DNA of 64,000 bases from Aliihoeflea sp052435735 (GCA_052435735.1 JBQVNB010000019.1:9290-73289), one strand, 5' to 3'. Positions 9,068-18,247 are shown, counted from the first letter of the stretch. Notes: generated by a model not told the origin, from the letters alone. A program made the numbers and translations.

Positions 9068-10453
9068 ATGAAGTTCATCACTGACCGCCGGCGGTTTCTC
9101 GCCGGCGCTGCCGCAGGCGTGAGTGCGCTTGCCTTGCCCGCATATGTCCGCCGCGCCAGCGCGCAGGACGCCGACCTCGCACCTTACGAAGCCGCGAATA
9201 TCGACTGGAAGCAGGCGACGGGCGAAGCAATCACGGTCGCCGTCATTCCGGCCGCCTATTTCGACAATCTCGCGGCGATCACGCCGCAATTCGAGGCGCT
9301 GACGGGCATCACCGTGCGCTACGAGAAGATTCCGCCGGCGCAGATCCGGCAGAAATGCGTGCTCGACTTCACATCCGGCACCGGCACCTATGCGACGCAT
9401 GCCGCCGATCCCATGTATTACAATTTGTATCATTCGAATGGCTGGGTCGAGGCGCTCGATCCCTTCATTGCGGATACGGCCAAGACAGACGCCGAGTGGC
9501 TGGCGCTCGACGACATCGTTCCGGCCTGGCGCGCGGCCAATTCGGTCGACGGCTCGCTGCTCGGCCTGCCCTATGACGGCGAAGTGACGCTGCAGGTCAT
9601 GCGCAAGGACCTCTACGAAGCCAAGGGCCTGAAGCCGGCGACGACGCTCGACGAGTTCGTCTCCAACGCGGCTGCGCTGCACGATCCGGACAACCGCGTC
9701 TGGGGCGCGGCGCTGCGCGGCGTCGCCGGTGCCGGACAGAACGTCTACATCTACTCGTCACTGTTCCGCGAGTTCGGCGGCGAGTGGTTCCAGGACGGCG
9801 AACTCGTCGTCAACGGACCCGAGGCGGAAGCCGCGCTGACCTGGTATGTCGACACGATGAAGGCCTATGCGCCGGCCGCGGCCCAGAACTGGAACTGGCC
9901 CGACATCGCCGACGCCTTCTCGCAGGGCACGATCGCGACCTATATCGACGCGCATTCCTCGGCTTCGGTCATCAACAACCCGGAAAAGTCGACCGTCGTC
10001 GGCAAGATCGCCTATGAACGCTGGCCGGAAGGCCCGTCGGGCAAGCGCGTCTCGTCGATTTGGAACTGGGGCATGCCGATCAACGCGGCGCTCAGCGACG
10101 AGGCGAAGACGGCGACCTGGCTGTTCATCCAGTGGGCGGCCTCGGCCGAGACGCAGGCGCGCACTTCCTACCGTTTCGACGGCCCGGCCAAGCGCTCGGG
10201 CGTGAACCGGCTCTCGCTCTGGCGCGACCCGGAATACGTCAAGACGGTCAGCGCCTTCGGCGACAATTTCGTCGAGGCGACGCTCGCCTCGCTCGAAAAC
10301 GACACCGATGTCGACTGGCGTCCACGCGCGCCGCAATGGCCCGCGATCGGCGACACGCTCGCCACCGCCATCCAGTCGGCGCTTGCCGGGCAGGCCACCG
10401 TCAAGGCGGCGCTCGACGATGCGCAGACCCGCATCGCGCCGATGATGCGCTAG
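9068..10453 (+). CDS. ABC sugar-type extracellular solute-binding protein (family 1), Tat-exported
   Basis: 461-aa periplasmic binding protein. The N-terminus has a twin-arginine motif (DRRRFLAG) and ends ASAQ, so it is exported folded by Tat. The mature part looks like family 1 carbohydrate-binding proteins, with the GLPYDGEVTLQVMRKDLYEAKGL and FSQGTIATYIDAHSS regions typical of that group. It starts at ATG 9068 after GGGAGGAAATC. First gene of a six-component operon ending in sulfatase and its maturase, so the ligand is probably a sulfated sugar or sulfated polyol; that is inference. Confidence 0.9.
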   Translation: MKFITDRRRFLAGAAAGVSALALPAYVRRASAQDADLAPYEAANIDWKQATGEAITVAVIPAAYFDNLAAITPQFEALTGITVRYEKIPPAQIRQKCVLDFTSGTGTYATHAADPMYYNLYHSNGWVEALDPFIADTAKTDAEWLALDDIVPAWRAANSVDGSLLGLPYDGEVTLQVMRKDLYEAKGLKPATTLDEFVSNAAALHDPDNRVWGAALRGVAGAGQNVYIYSSLFREFGGEWFQDGELVVNGPEAEAALTWYVDTMKAYAPAAAQNWNWPDIADAFSQGTIATYIDAHSSASVINNPEKSTVVGKIAYERWPEGPSGKRVSSIWNWGMPINAALSDEAKTATWLFIQWAASAETQARTSYRFDGPAKRSGVNRLSLWRDPEYVKTVSAFGDNFVEATLASLENDTDVDWRPRAPQWPAIGDTLATAIQSALAGQATVKAALDDAQTRIAPMMR

Positions 10454-10461
10454 GCTCCGCC

Positions 10462-11403
10462 ATGTCCCTTGCCGAACCCGTCGCCGCCCCATCAAGGGCG
10501 GCGCTTTCCTCCGAACGTTCGGGCCATCTGAACGTCATGGCGCGTCGCGAGCGGCGCTTTGCCGCCGCCCTTCTCGCGCCGGCCTTCGTCGCGCTCGGTG
10601 CGACGACGACGTTTCCGCTTCTCTATCTGATCTGGACGAGCACGTTCCGGATGGACCTCGCCATGCCGTTCATGGACGGGTTCGTCGGTATCGAGAACTA
10701 TCGCCAGCTTCTGGCCGACCCGCGCTTCTGGCAGTCGCTGTCTGTCAGCATGACCTATACGGTGACGACGGTCATCGCGCAGGTCGCGCTCGGCCTCGCG
10801 CTCGCGCTCCTCGTCATGAACATGAAGCGCGGCCAGGGCCTGTTTCGCTTCATAGCCATTCTTCCCGTCGTCCTGTCGCCCGCCGTGGTCGGCATGGTGT
10901 GGCGCAGCTTCATGCTGACGCCGGAATTCGGCGTGATCGACTATCTCTCCATTTCGGCCGGCCTCGGCAGCCAGAACTGGCTCGGCGATCCGTTCATGGC
11001 GCTGGTCTCGGTCATCGTCATCCACACATGGCAGTGGACGCCCTTCGCCTTCATGGTGCTGCTCGCAAGCCTCGCCTCGCTGCCCGACGACATCTACGAG
11101 GCCGCGCGGATCGATCGCGCCGGCCCTTGGCAGCGCTTCTGGCGCATCACGCTGCCGTTGCTTCGCCCGGCGATCGTCATGGTTGTCATCATGCGCACCA
11201 TGGTTGCGCTCACCGCATTCGCCGCGATCTTCACCGTCACAGGCGGCGGTCCGGGCACGGCGACCGAGATTCTCAATCTCTACGCCTACCGCAAGTCCTT
11301 TACGGAACTGTCGATCGGCTATGGCTCGGCGCTCGCCGTCGCGCTCCTGATCGTCACCATCCTGATCTCGGCCGTCCTGTTCCTGATCCGGAGGGCGAAG
11401 TGA
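10462..11403 (+). CDS. ABC sugar transporter permease (MalF/UgpA type)
   Basis: Inner-membrane permease, 313 aa, six helices. The frame is open well upstream, but the ATG at 10462, 9 bases after the binding-protein stop, begins a plausible N-terminus. The EAA loop is present (YEAARIDRAGPWQRFWRITLPLLRPA), which docks on the ATPase. Its stop overlaps the next permease start by 4 bases. Confidence 0.92.
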   Translation: MSLAEPVAAPSRAALSSERSGHLNVMARRERRFAAALLAPAFVALGATTTFPLLYLIWTSTFRMDLAMPFMDGFVGIENYRQLLADPRFWQSLSVSMTYTVTTVIAQVALGLALALLVMNMKRGQGLFRFIAILPVVLSPAVVGMVWRSFMLTPEFGVIDYLSISAGLGSQNWLGDPFMALVSVIVIHTWQWTPFAFMVLLASLASLPDDIYEAARIDRAGPWQRFWRITLPLLRPAIVMVVIMRTMVALTAFAAIFTVTGGGPGTATEILNLYAYRKSFTELSIGYGSALAVALLIVTILISAVLFLIRRAK

Positions 11404-12239
11404 AGACGAAGCATTTGCGCGCCTTGGGCCTGCTGATCGTCACCGGCCTGTTCATCCTGGCCTGGATCTTCCCGATCTTCTGGTCGGTGCTGAATTCCTT
11501 CAAGAACGAGCAGGACGTGCTCGCCTATCCGCCGAAGCTGTTCTTCGTGCCGACGCTTTCGGCCTATCGCAGCGTGCTGTTTGGGCCGCAGTCGATCCTG
11601 CCGAACCTGTGGAGCAGCTTCGTCATCTCGGCCGGCACGACGATCCTGACCATGGCAATCGCGATCCCGGCCGCCTATGCGCTGGCGCGGCTGCGCGTGC
11701 CGGGCAGCCGGTGGGCGGGCTTCTACGTGCTGGCGACCCAGATGCTGCCGCCCGTCGGCATCATCATTCCCTACTTCCTGATCCTGCGGAACATCGGCTG
11801 GATGGACACCTATCAGGGCATCATCCTGATCTACCTGTCCTTCTCGCTGCCCTTCGCGATCTGGCTGATGGTCTCCTATTTCGAGGACATTCCCTTCGAG
11901 ATGGAGGAAGCCGCCGCCGTTGATGGCGCGAGCCGGCTGACGACGCTGCGCCGGATCATCCTGCCGCAGGTGCAGGGCGGCATCGCCGTCACCATCGTCT
12001 TCGTCTTCCTGAACGCCTGGAACGAGTTCCTGTTCGCCGTCGTGCTTTCGGGCAATACGGTGCGCCCGGTCACGATCGCGATGTTCAACTTCGTCTCCGT
12101 CGAGCAGACGCTCTGGACGCAGCTTGCGGCGGTTTCCGTCATCGCCATGCTGCCGGTCGTCATCCTCGGCGTTCTCGCGCAAAAGCATATCGTCAAGGGC
12201 CTCACCGTAGGCGCAGTCAAGGGTGGGGGTCGCCGATGA
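11400..12239 (+). CDS. ABC sugar transporter permease (MalG/UgpE type)
   Basis: Second permease, 279 aa, six helices. It starts at GTG 11400 inside the overlap GTGA with the upstream gene. The EAA loop reads MEEAAAVDGASRLTTLRRIILPQ, and NAWNEFLFAVVLSG follows as in MalG-like proteins. It overlaps the ATPase gene by 4 bases (ATGA). Confidence 0.92.
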   Translation: MKTKHLRALGLLIVTGLFILAWIFPIFWSVLNSFKNEQDVLAYPPKLFFVPTLSAYRSVLFGPQSILPNLWSSFVISAGTTILTMAIAIPAAYALARLRVPGSRWAGFYVLATQMLPPVGIIIPYFLILRNIGWMDTYQGIILIYLSFSLPFAIWLMVSYFEDIPFEMEEAAAVDGASRLTTLRRIILPQVQGGIAVTIVFVFLNAWNEFLFAVVLSGNTVRPVTIAMFNFVSVEQTLWTQLAAVSVIAMLPVVILGVLAQKHIVKGLTVGAVKGGGRR

Positions 12240-13294
12240 CCGGTCTGGGTAAGGTCCGCTTCGAGGACGTGGTCAAGATGCACGGCACTTTCGCCGCGCT
12301 CAAGGGCGTCGATTTCGAGATCGAGCCGGGCGAGTTCTTCGCGCTGCTCGGCCCCTCGGGCTCGGGCAAGAGCACCACGCTGCGCATTCTCGCCGGGCTC
12401 GACATGCCAACGCGCGGCCGCGTTTTCCTCGACGACGAGGACGTCACCGCGCAGGACGCGCGCGAGCGCGACGTGGCGATGGTGTTCCAGAGCTACGCGC
12501 TCTACCCGCACATGACGGTGGCGCAGAACATCGCGTTCCCGCTCGAAATGGAGAAGAAGTCGAAGGGCGAGATCGAGCCGCTGGTGCGCGAGGCGGCGCG
12601 CAAGGTGCGCATCGACCATCTGCTCGACCGGCGGCCGGGGCAGCTTTCCGGCGGCCAGCAGCAGCGCTGCGCGCTTGCCCGCGCCATCGTGCGACGGGCG
12701 AAACTCTTCCTGCTCGACGAGCCGCTGTCCAATCTCGACGCCAAATTGCGTCTGGAGACGCGGGCCGAACTGAAGCGGCTCCAGCGCGATCTCGGCGTCA
12801 CCGCCGTCTATGTGACCCACGACCAGGAGGAGGCGATGACGCTCGCCGACCGCATGGCTGTGTTCATGGAAGGCGAAATCCAGCAGATGGGACGGCCGGC
12901 CGACGTCTTCGTCCGGCCCAACAGCGTCGACGTCGCGGCCTTCATCGGCAGCCCGCCCATGAACCTCTTGCCCGGCCGCGTCGAAGGCGAGCAGGTCGTG
13001 GTGGCGGGAAAGCCGCTCACGACCGCCCCCGCCGGCATGGCCGCGCGCGACGTGATCGTCGGCGTTCGACCGGGCGCGGTTCACGTCACCGGAACCGGCC
13101 GTGCGGCGACGGTGGAATTCGTCGAGAATCTCGGCGACACCGCCATTCTCGACTTGAAGCTCGACGGCGCGCCGATCCGCGCGCGCATCTCCGACGGCCG
13201 GCCCTTTGCAGACGGCGACACGGTTGCGATTTCGGTCGCCCCGCAGGACATCCATCTCTTCGATGCCGCAACGCAAAAGAGGATCGACGCATGA
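12236..13294 (+). CDS. ABC sugar transporter ATPase (UgpC/MsmX/MalK family)
   Basis: 352-aa cytoplasmic ATPase. Walker A GPSGSGKST at residues 39-47, Q-loop FQSYALYPH, signature LSGGQQQR, Walker B LFLLDEPLSNLDAKLR and the H-loop VTHDQEEA are all intact. A C-terminal TOBE/regulatory domain of about 110 residues is present, as in MalK. It overlaps both neighbours by 4 bases, so the importer is translated as a unit. Confidence 0.95.
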   Translation: MTGLGKVRFEDVVKMHGTFAALKGVDFEIEPGEFFALLGPSGSGKSTTLRILAGLDMPTRGRVFLDDEDVTAQDARERDVAMVFQSYALYPHMTVAQNIAFPLEMEKKSKGEIEPLVREAARKVRIDHLLDRRPGQLSGGQQQRCALARAIVRRAKLFLLDEPLSNLDAKLRLETRAELKRLQRDLGVTAVYVTHDQEEAMTLADRMAVFMEGEIQQMGRPADVFVRPNSVDVAAFIGSPPMNLLPGRVEGEQVVVAGKPLTTAPAGMAARDVIVGVRPGAVHVTGTGRAATVEFVENLGDTAILDLKLDGAPIRARISDGRPFADGDTVAISVAPQDIHLFDAATQKRIDA

Positions 13295-14058
13295 GCGGAC
13301 AGATGCTTTCCCCGGACGCGCCGCGCATCGACACGTCGAGCAAAATTCCGCTGCACGTCCAGATCCGCGATGCGATCCGGCGCGATGCGCTGGGCGGCTC
13401 GCTGGTCGACCCCGAAGGCCGGCTGATGACGGAGGCCGAGCTCGGCGCGCATTTCGGCGTCAGCCGCGTGACGATCCGCAACGCGCTGCAGCCGCTCGTC
13501 GACGAGGGCATGTTCTCGCGCGAGCGCGGGCGCGGGACCTTCCTGCGCTCGGCGGCGGTCGAGAACTGGGTCGGGCGGCTGATGGGATTTTCCGAGACGA
13601 TGCGCGAGGCGGGCTACGCGGCCGGCGCGCGCATCCTCGAAAAGGGCATGACCAACCGGCAGGATTCGGAAGTCAGCGAGAAGCTCGCCGAGCGCGCCGT
13701 CTGGCACCTGCACCGCCTGCGCACCGCGAACGACATTCCGGTTGCCATCGAGCACGCCTTCTACCCGCCGGATATCGGCCTCGAGCTCGAGCATCGCGAC
13801 CTCGAATCGATCCTGATGTACCGCGTCTTCGAGGACGATCTGGGCCTGACCATCCACGAGGCCGACCAGACGATCGGCGCCGTCACCGCCGACGAGGCGA
13901 CGGCTCGAGTGCTCGGCATCGAGCCCGGCCGCGCGCTGCTCTCGATGGACCGGCTGACCGTCTCGACAGGTGGCCGCGCGCTCGAATTCCTGCGCTCGGT
14001 CTACGTCCCCGAATATTTCCGCTTCGCCATCAAGCTCGCCCGCCGCACGGGCAATTGA
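13291..14058 (+). CDS. GntR-family regulator, HutC/UTRA type
   Basis: 255 aa. The N-terminal winged helix has PLHVQIRDAIRR, MTEAELGAHFGVSRVTIRNALQPLVDEGM and the wing RERGRGTFL. The C-terminal UTRA domain (from about residue 95) binds small effectors, often sugar phosphates or amino-acid derivatives. It lies inside the ABC-sulfatase operon with a 4-base overlap, so it is likely an autoregulated local repressor. Candidate sites are the palindrome overlapping its own stop codon (14055-14066) and the element before the binding-protein gene. Confidence 0.9.
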   Translation: MSGQMLSPDAPRIDTSSKIPLHVQIRDAIRRDALGGSLVDPEGRLMTEAELGAHFGVSRVTIRNALQPLVDEGMFSRERGRGTFLRSAAVENWVGRLMGFSETMREAGYAAGARILEKGMTNRQDSEVSEKLAERAVWHLHRLRTANDIPVAIEHAFYPPDIGLELEHRDLESILMYRVFEDDLGLTIHEADQTIGAVTADEATARVLGIEPGRALLSMDRLTVSTGGRALEFLRSVYVPEYFRFAIKLARRTGN

Positions 14059-14066
14059 ACGTTCAA
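14055..14066. promoter_or_regulatory. Perfect 12-bp palindrome TTGAACGTTCAA
   Basis: Perfect palindrome covering the GntR stop codon and ending 17 bases before the sulfatase start, upstream of the GGAGAG ribosome site. Possibly an internal operator controlling the sulfatase and maturase separately from the importer. Confidence 0.4.
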
Positions 14067-14083
14067 TCTGGAGAGACTTTCTC

Positions 14084-15724
14084 ATGAGCACCGCCGACCA
14101 GAAGGGCGCCCGGCCCAACGTCGTCATCATCCTCAACGACGACATGGGCTTTTCGGATATCGGCTGCTACGGCGGCGAGGTCGAGACGCCCAATCTCGAC
14201 CGCCTCGCCTTTGCCGGCCTGCGCTATTCGCAGTTCTACAACACCGCGCGCTGCAGCCCCTCGCGCGCCTCGCTCCTGACCGGGCTTCACCCGCACCAGA
14301 CGGGCATCGGCATCCTTACCTACGATACCGGCCCGGAAGGCTATACCGGCGATCTCGGCACCAACTGCGTGACGATGGCCGAAGTTCTGCGCGAGGCCGG
14401 CTACCGGACCTATCTCAGCGGCAAGTGGCATGTCGCCAAGAGCCTGACGGAGCCGTCGCCTTCCTGGCCGCTGCAGCGCGGCTTCGACGAATTCTACGGC
14501 ACGATCATCGGCGCCGGCAGCTTCTACCACCCCAACACGCTGACGCGCGGCAACGAGAATGTCGAGCATGAGGCCATCAACGATCCCGATTTCTTCTACA
14601 CCGACGCGATCAGCGACCAGGCCGCCGACTTCATCCGCGACCATGCGCGCGGCCATGCCGCCGCACCCTTCTTCCAGTATGTCGCCTACACCGCGCCGCA
14701 CTGGCCGCTCCATGCCCATGACGAGGACATCGCCAAGTATAAGGGCCGCTTCGACGCGGGCTGGGACACGCTGCGCGAGGAGCGGCTGGAACGGCTGGTG
14801 CGCGCCGGCATGATCCACCCGTCCTGGGTGCTGACCGACCGCGACCCGACGCAGCCCGCTTGGCGCGACGCCAAGGAGAAGGAGTGGCTGTTGCGCTGCA
14901 TGGAGGTCTATGCCGCACAGATCGACCGGATGGACCAGGGCATCGGCCGCATCCTCGACGCGCTCGAGGAGACCGGCCAGATGGACAACACGATGATCGT
15001 GTTCCTCTCCGACAACGGCGCCTGCGCCGAGGACATTCCCGAGGGTGTGCCGGTGCGCGAGCTCGTCGACAATCTGATGATCGCGCAAGAGAAGACCCGC
15101 GACGGGCGCCTCGTCCGCTTCGGCAACGACCGCTCGATCATGCCGGGCGCCGAGGACACGTATCAGAGCTACGAGACGGCTTGGGCGAACCTCTCCAATG
15201 CGCCGTTTCGCCTCTACAAGCACTGGGTGCATGAAGGCGGCATCTCGACGCCGCTGATCGTTCACTGGCCGCAAGGCATCGACGGGGCCGGCGGCCTGCG
15301 CCACACGCCGGGGCAGCTGCCGGATCTGATGGCCACGGTTCTCGACGTCACCGGCGCGGCCTACCCGGCCGAATACAAGGGCAATGCGATCCTGCCCTGC
15401 GAGGGCACGAGCCTCGTTCCGTCGTTCGAGGATGACGGCGCGACGCGCGGCCCGCTCTTCTGGGAGCATGAGGGCAACTCGGCCGTGCGCGTCGGCAAGT
15501 GGAAGCTGGTGCGCAAATATCCCGGCCCGTGGGAGCTCTACGACATGGAGGCCGACCGGACCGAGATGAACGATCTCGCCGCCGGCAATCCGGAACGCGT
15601 GGAGGAATTGAAGGCGCTCTACCAGCAATGGGCGGATCGCTGCGGCGTCATCGACCGCGAGACCATCCTCGACTATCTGGCGAGCCAGGCAGGCACCGCG
15701 TTCTGGGAAAAGGAAGAGGCGTGA
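14084..15724 (+). CDS. Type I sulfatase (arylsulfatase family), cytoplasmic
   Basis: 546-aa sulfate-ester hydrolase. Metal ligands D19 and D20 are in NDDMG, the formylglycine cysteine is C57 in CSPSRAS (the C-x-P-S-R maturation motif), GKWHVAK carries the active-site Lys and His, and FLSDNGACAED gives the later Asp/Asn. HEGGISTPLIVHW follows, as in AslA/AtsA-type enzymes. No signal peptide is visible, so it works in the cytoplasm on substrate brought in by the ABC importer encoded upstream. The C-x-P-S-R cysteine needs oxidation by the enzyme encoded 7 bases downstream. Substrate not identifiable by eye; sulfated carbohydrate is inferred from the importer type. Confidence 0.93.
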   Translation: MSTADQKGARPNVVIILNDDMGFSDIGCYGGEVETPNLDRLAFAGLRYSQFYNTARCSPSRASLLTGLHPHQTGIGILTYDTGPEGYTGDLGTNCVTMAEVLREAGYRTYLSGKWHVAKSLTEPSPSWPLQRGFDEFYGTIIGAGSFYHPNTLTRGNENVEHEAINDPDFFYTDAISDQAADFIRDHARGHAAAPFFQYVAYTAPHWPLHAHDEDIAKYKGRFDAGWDTLREERLERLVRAGMIHPSWVLTDRDPTQPAWRDAKEKEWLLRCMEVYAAQIDRMDQGIGRILDALEETGQMDNTMIVFLSDNGACAEDIPEGVPVRELVDNLMIAQEKTRDGRLVRFGNDRSIMPGAEDTYQSYETAWANLSNAPFRLYKHWVHEGGISTPLIVHWPQGIDGAGGLRHTPGQLPDLMATVLDVTGAAYPAEYKGNAILPCEGTSLVPSFEDDGATRGPLFWEHEGNSAVRVGKWKLVRKYPGPWELYDMEADRTEMNDLAAGNPERVEELKALYQQWADRCGVIDRETILDYLASQAGTAFWEKEEA

Positions 15725-15731
15725 CGCACGC

Positions 15732-16682
15732 GTGACATCGCCCGCAAAGCCATGTTGCACGCCGGCGCAGGATCGGCGTGACACGCAGTCGGCGGCCGGT
15801 CCGCTTCGCCAGACCGGCGCCGTGCCCGATTTAGACTGGCGCCCCCTGTCCGGCGGCGCGTTCCTGATGGGCAATCCAGAGCAAGGCCGCTTTGCCGGCG
15901 ACGGCGAAGGGCCGCAGCGCGAGGTTTCGGTCTCGCCCTTCGCGATTGCCGCCCACACCGTCACCAACGATCAGTTCGCAGCCTTCGTCGCCGAGACGGG
16001 CCATGTCACGCAGGCCGAGCGCGACGGCTGGTCGAGCGTCTTCCACATGCTCCTGTCGCCGCTCGAAAAGCGCAAGGTGCGGCAGGTCCCGCGCGAGACG
16101 CCATGGTGGTATCCGGTCGAAGGCGCGTCATGGACCAGGCCCGAAGGCCCGCAAAGCTCGGTCGGGGACCGCAGTGACCACCCGGTCGTGCATGTGAGCT
16201 GGGACGACGCGCAGGCCTATTGCGGGTGGGCGGGCGTGCAGCTGCCGAGCGAGGCGCAATGGGAATATGCCGCGCGCGGCGGTGTTGAAGCCGCGCTCTA
16301 TCCATGGGGCGACGAGCTGACGCCCGGCGGCGACCACCGCTGCAACATCTGGCAGGGACGCTTCCCTACGCTGAACACCGCCGAAGACGGCCATCTCGGC
16401 ACCGCGCCGGCGATTGCCTATGCGCCGAACGGGTTCGGGCTCTATAACGCCGTCGGCAATGTCTGGCAGTGGTGCGCGGATGATTTCTCGCCCGACTATC
16501 ATCGCATCACCGCCTCACACGATCCGCTCAACGGAACTGGCGGCGATGTGAAGTCCATGCGCGGCGGCTCGTTTCTGTGTCATTCGAGCTATTGCGACCG
16601 CTATCGCTGCGCCGCGCGCACCGGCAACGACCGCCGCACCAGCACCGGCAACATCGGCTTTCGCGTCATCGCCACGTTTTAA
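15732..16682 (+). CDS. Formylglycine-generating enzyme (sulfatase-modifying factor)
   Basis: 316-aa FGE-sulfatase-fold protein that oxidises the sulfatase active-site cysteine to formylglycine, using copper and oxygen. The genuine FGE signature is present: GGSFLCHSSYC followed by DRYRCAART, with redox cysteines C283 and C288 at the spacing of human C336/C341. This separates it from cysteine-less relatives such as EgtB or PvdO. The N-terminal PCCTP motif and the start at GTG 15732, just 7 bases after the sulfatase, are typical of bacterial pairs. No signal peptide, consistent with a cytoplasmic sulfatase. Last gene of the operon. Confidence 0.93.
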   Translation: MTSPAKPCCTPAQDRRDTQSAAGPLRQTGAVPDLDWRPLSGGAFLMGNPEQGRFAGDGEGPQREVSVSPFAIAAHTVTNDQFAAFVAETGHVTQAERDGWSSVFHMLLSPLEKRKVRQVPRETPWWYPVEGASWTRPEGPQSSVGDRSDHPVVHVSWDDAQAYCGWAGVQLPSEAQWEYAARGGVEAALYPWGDELTPGGDHRCNIWQGRFPTLNTAEDGHLGTAPAIAYAPNGFGLYNAVGNVWQWCADDFSPDYHRITASHDPLNGTGGDVKSMRGGSFLCHSSYCDRYRCAARTGNDRRTSTGNIGFRVIATF

Positions 16683-17029
16683 TTGCAACTGCTGCTTATC
16701 CGCTTACGGCCCCTTGGGCGTTGGCAGGAAATCATTTTCCAACGTTCAGCAAGCGAGGCCGAAGCCGACGGCCCTCGTGGGTACATAGTCGGACAGGGCA
16801 AACTTTGCCTAAATAGGACGCTCGGAACGGCAGCGTTCCGTCGAATGAGTCCCAAAACCCGACAGTCAGCAACTGGCCCCGAAGAAGACCCTCCCCTTCT
16901 CACCCCAGACCCTCTCGTAGTGCTATATATCAGCTGGGTGGAGGTTATTGTTTTCAGGGCGGGTTCTTTGGCGGGTGTATAGTGACGCCAAGAAAGTTCA
17001 ATGTAGTTTCAATGACTTAAAAGCAATAA
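16683..17029. other. Gene-free, AT-richer stretch between FGE gene and tRNA-Ser
   Basis: About 350 bases with no credible gene. It includes the right-hand copy of the 25-base repeat and a short hairpin CGGAACG-GCAG-CGTTCCG (16823-16840). Composition is clearly lower in GC than the flanking genes, and it abuts the 3' end of a tRNA gene, a common integration site. I see no integrase or tRNA-end duplication in the window. Confidence 0.5.
16796..16820 (+). repeat. Right copy of the 25-base repeat flanking the sulfatase operon
   Basis: GGGCAAACTTTGCCTA followed by AATAGGACG; matches the copy at 8814-8838 at 21 of 25 positions, same orientation. Confidence 0.45.
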
Positions 17030-17119
17030 TGGCGGAGGGAGTGGGATTCGAACCCACGGAGACATTGCTGCCTCGCCGGTTTTCAAGACCGGTGCCTTAA
17101 ACCGCTCGGCCATCCCTCC
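17030..17119 (-). tRNA. tRNA-Ser (anticodon UGA)
   Basis: 90-nt class II tRNA including an encoded CCA. Acceptor arms GGAGGGA/TCCCTCC pair, the anticodon loop CTTGAAA gives UGA, a long variable arm follows, and the T-loop is GGGTTCGAATCCC. Discriminator G as expected for serine. Confidence 0.97.
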
Positions 17120-17275
17120 GCTGCCGGTGCCAATGTGCGGCAGACGAGGCATTTAGGTGATCCGGCCCGCAGTGGTCAACATCTGCGTTCGACCCTTGCG
17201 ACACCAGGCGCCGGCGCTATGTTGCCGTTCCAATCGGAACACGGCCGCACTGGTGCGCGGCGCAAGAGGGGCGGC

Positions 17276-18247
17276 ATGACGGTCAGGGGCAAGACGGACA
17301 TCGACCACGAGCTTTTGAAGAAGGTGGTCGACGGGATCGCGATTGAGATCGGCAATGCGACCGAATGGGGCAAGGCCGCGGATTACATTCCGGAACTCGC
17401 CAAGGTCGACACCCGGCAGTTCGGCATCGCCGTCCTGACGCGCGACGGCCAGATGATCGCCGGCGGCGCATCCGACACGCAATTCTCGATCCAGAGCATT
17501 TCCAAGGTCTTCGCGCTGACGCTTGCCTTGAAGCTTCATGGCGAGAAGGTTTGGAAACGGGTCGGCAAGGAGCCGTCGGGCGATCCTTATAACTCGATCG
17601 TCGACATGGAGCGTCACAAGGGCATCCCGCGCAATCCGTTCATCAATCCGGGCGCGCTGGTCATCGACGACATGCTGCTGGACGGCAAGAAGGGCGACAA
17701 GATTCCCGATACCGTGCGCGATTTCATCGCCGAGATGATCGGCGAGGATGAAATCGGCATCGACGAGGATGTGGTCAAGTCCGAGCACACGTCCGGTTAC
17801 ACCAACAAGGCGCTGGCCAATCTGGCGAAATCCTTCGGCAATCTCGACAACGAGGTCGACGACGTGATGCACATCTATGTGCGCCAGTGCGCGGTGGCGC
17901 TGTCGTGCCGGCAACTGGCGCGCGCCGGCCGCTATCTGATGCTCGACCGCGAGGACATCGACGGCAAGGTGTCGAAAACCGATGCCGAGCGGGCGCGCCG
18001 CGTCAACGCGATCATGCTGACCTGCGGCCAGTACGACGGCTCGGGCGATTTCGCCTACCGGGTCGGCCTGCCGGCAAAAAGCGGCGTCGGCGGCGGCATC
18101 CTCGCCATCGTGCCGAACACGGCCTCGATCGCGGTCTGGTCGCCCGGTCTCGACGAGAACGGCAACTCCCTCCTCGGCACGCTCGCGCTGGAGCGGCTTT
18201 CGAAGCGCATGGACTGGTCGATCTTCGGCGCCATCCGCCGCGTCTGA
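17276..18247 (+). CDS. glsA: Glutaminase
   Basis: Hydrolyses glutamine to glutamate and ammonia; serine-dependent glutaminase of the beta-lactamase-like family. Catalytic S74-I-S-K77 sits in FSIQSISK, followed by HKGIPRNPFINPGAL and the SEHTSGYTNKALA region. 323 aa, close to the usual ~310. The frame is open from 17135, but the ATG at 17276 has an AGAGGGGCGG ribosome site and gives a family-typical N-terminus. A methyltransferase gene starts 5 bases after its stop. Confidence 0.94.
   Translation: MTVRGKTDIDHELLKKVVDGIAIEIGNATEWGKAADYIPELAKVDTRQFGIAVLTRDGQMIAGGASDTQFSIQSISKVFALTLALKLHGEKVWKRVGKEPSGDPYNSIVDMERHKGIPRNPFINPGALVIDDMLLDGKKGDKIPDTVRDFIAEMIGEDEIGIDEDVVKSEHTSGYTNKALANLAKSFGNLDNEVDDVMHIYVRQCAVALSCRQLARAGRYLMLDREDIDGKVSKTDAERARRVNAIMLTCGQYDGSGDFAYRVGLPAKSGVGGGILAIVPNTASIAVWSPGLDENGNSLLGTLALERLSKRMDWSIFGAIRRV

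Noticed and set aside
14063..15967. 634-codon antisense frame over the sulfatase
   Set aside because: Same artefact; no family motifs and no ribosome site.
16683..17119. tRNA-Ser as the insertion site of a genomic island covering the left 17 kb
   Set aside because: No integrase and no duplicated tRNA 3' end are visible in the window, so it remains only a possibility.
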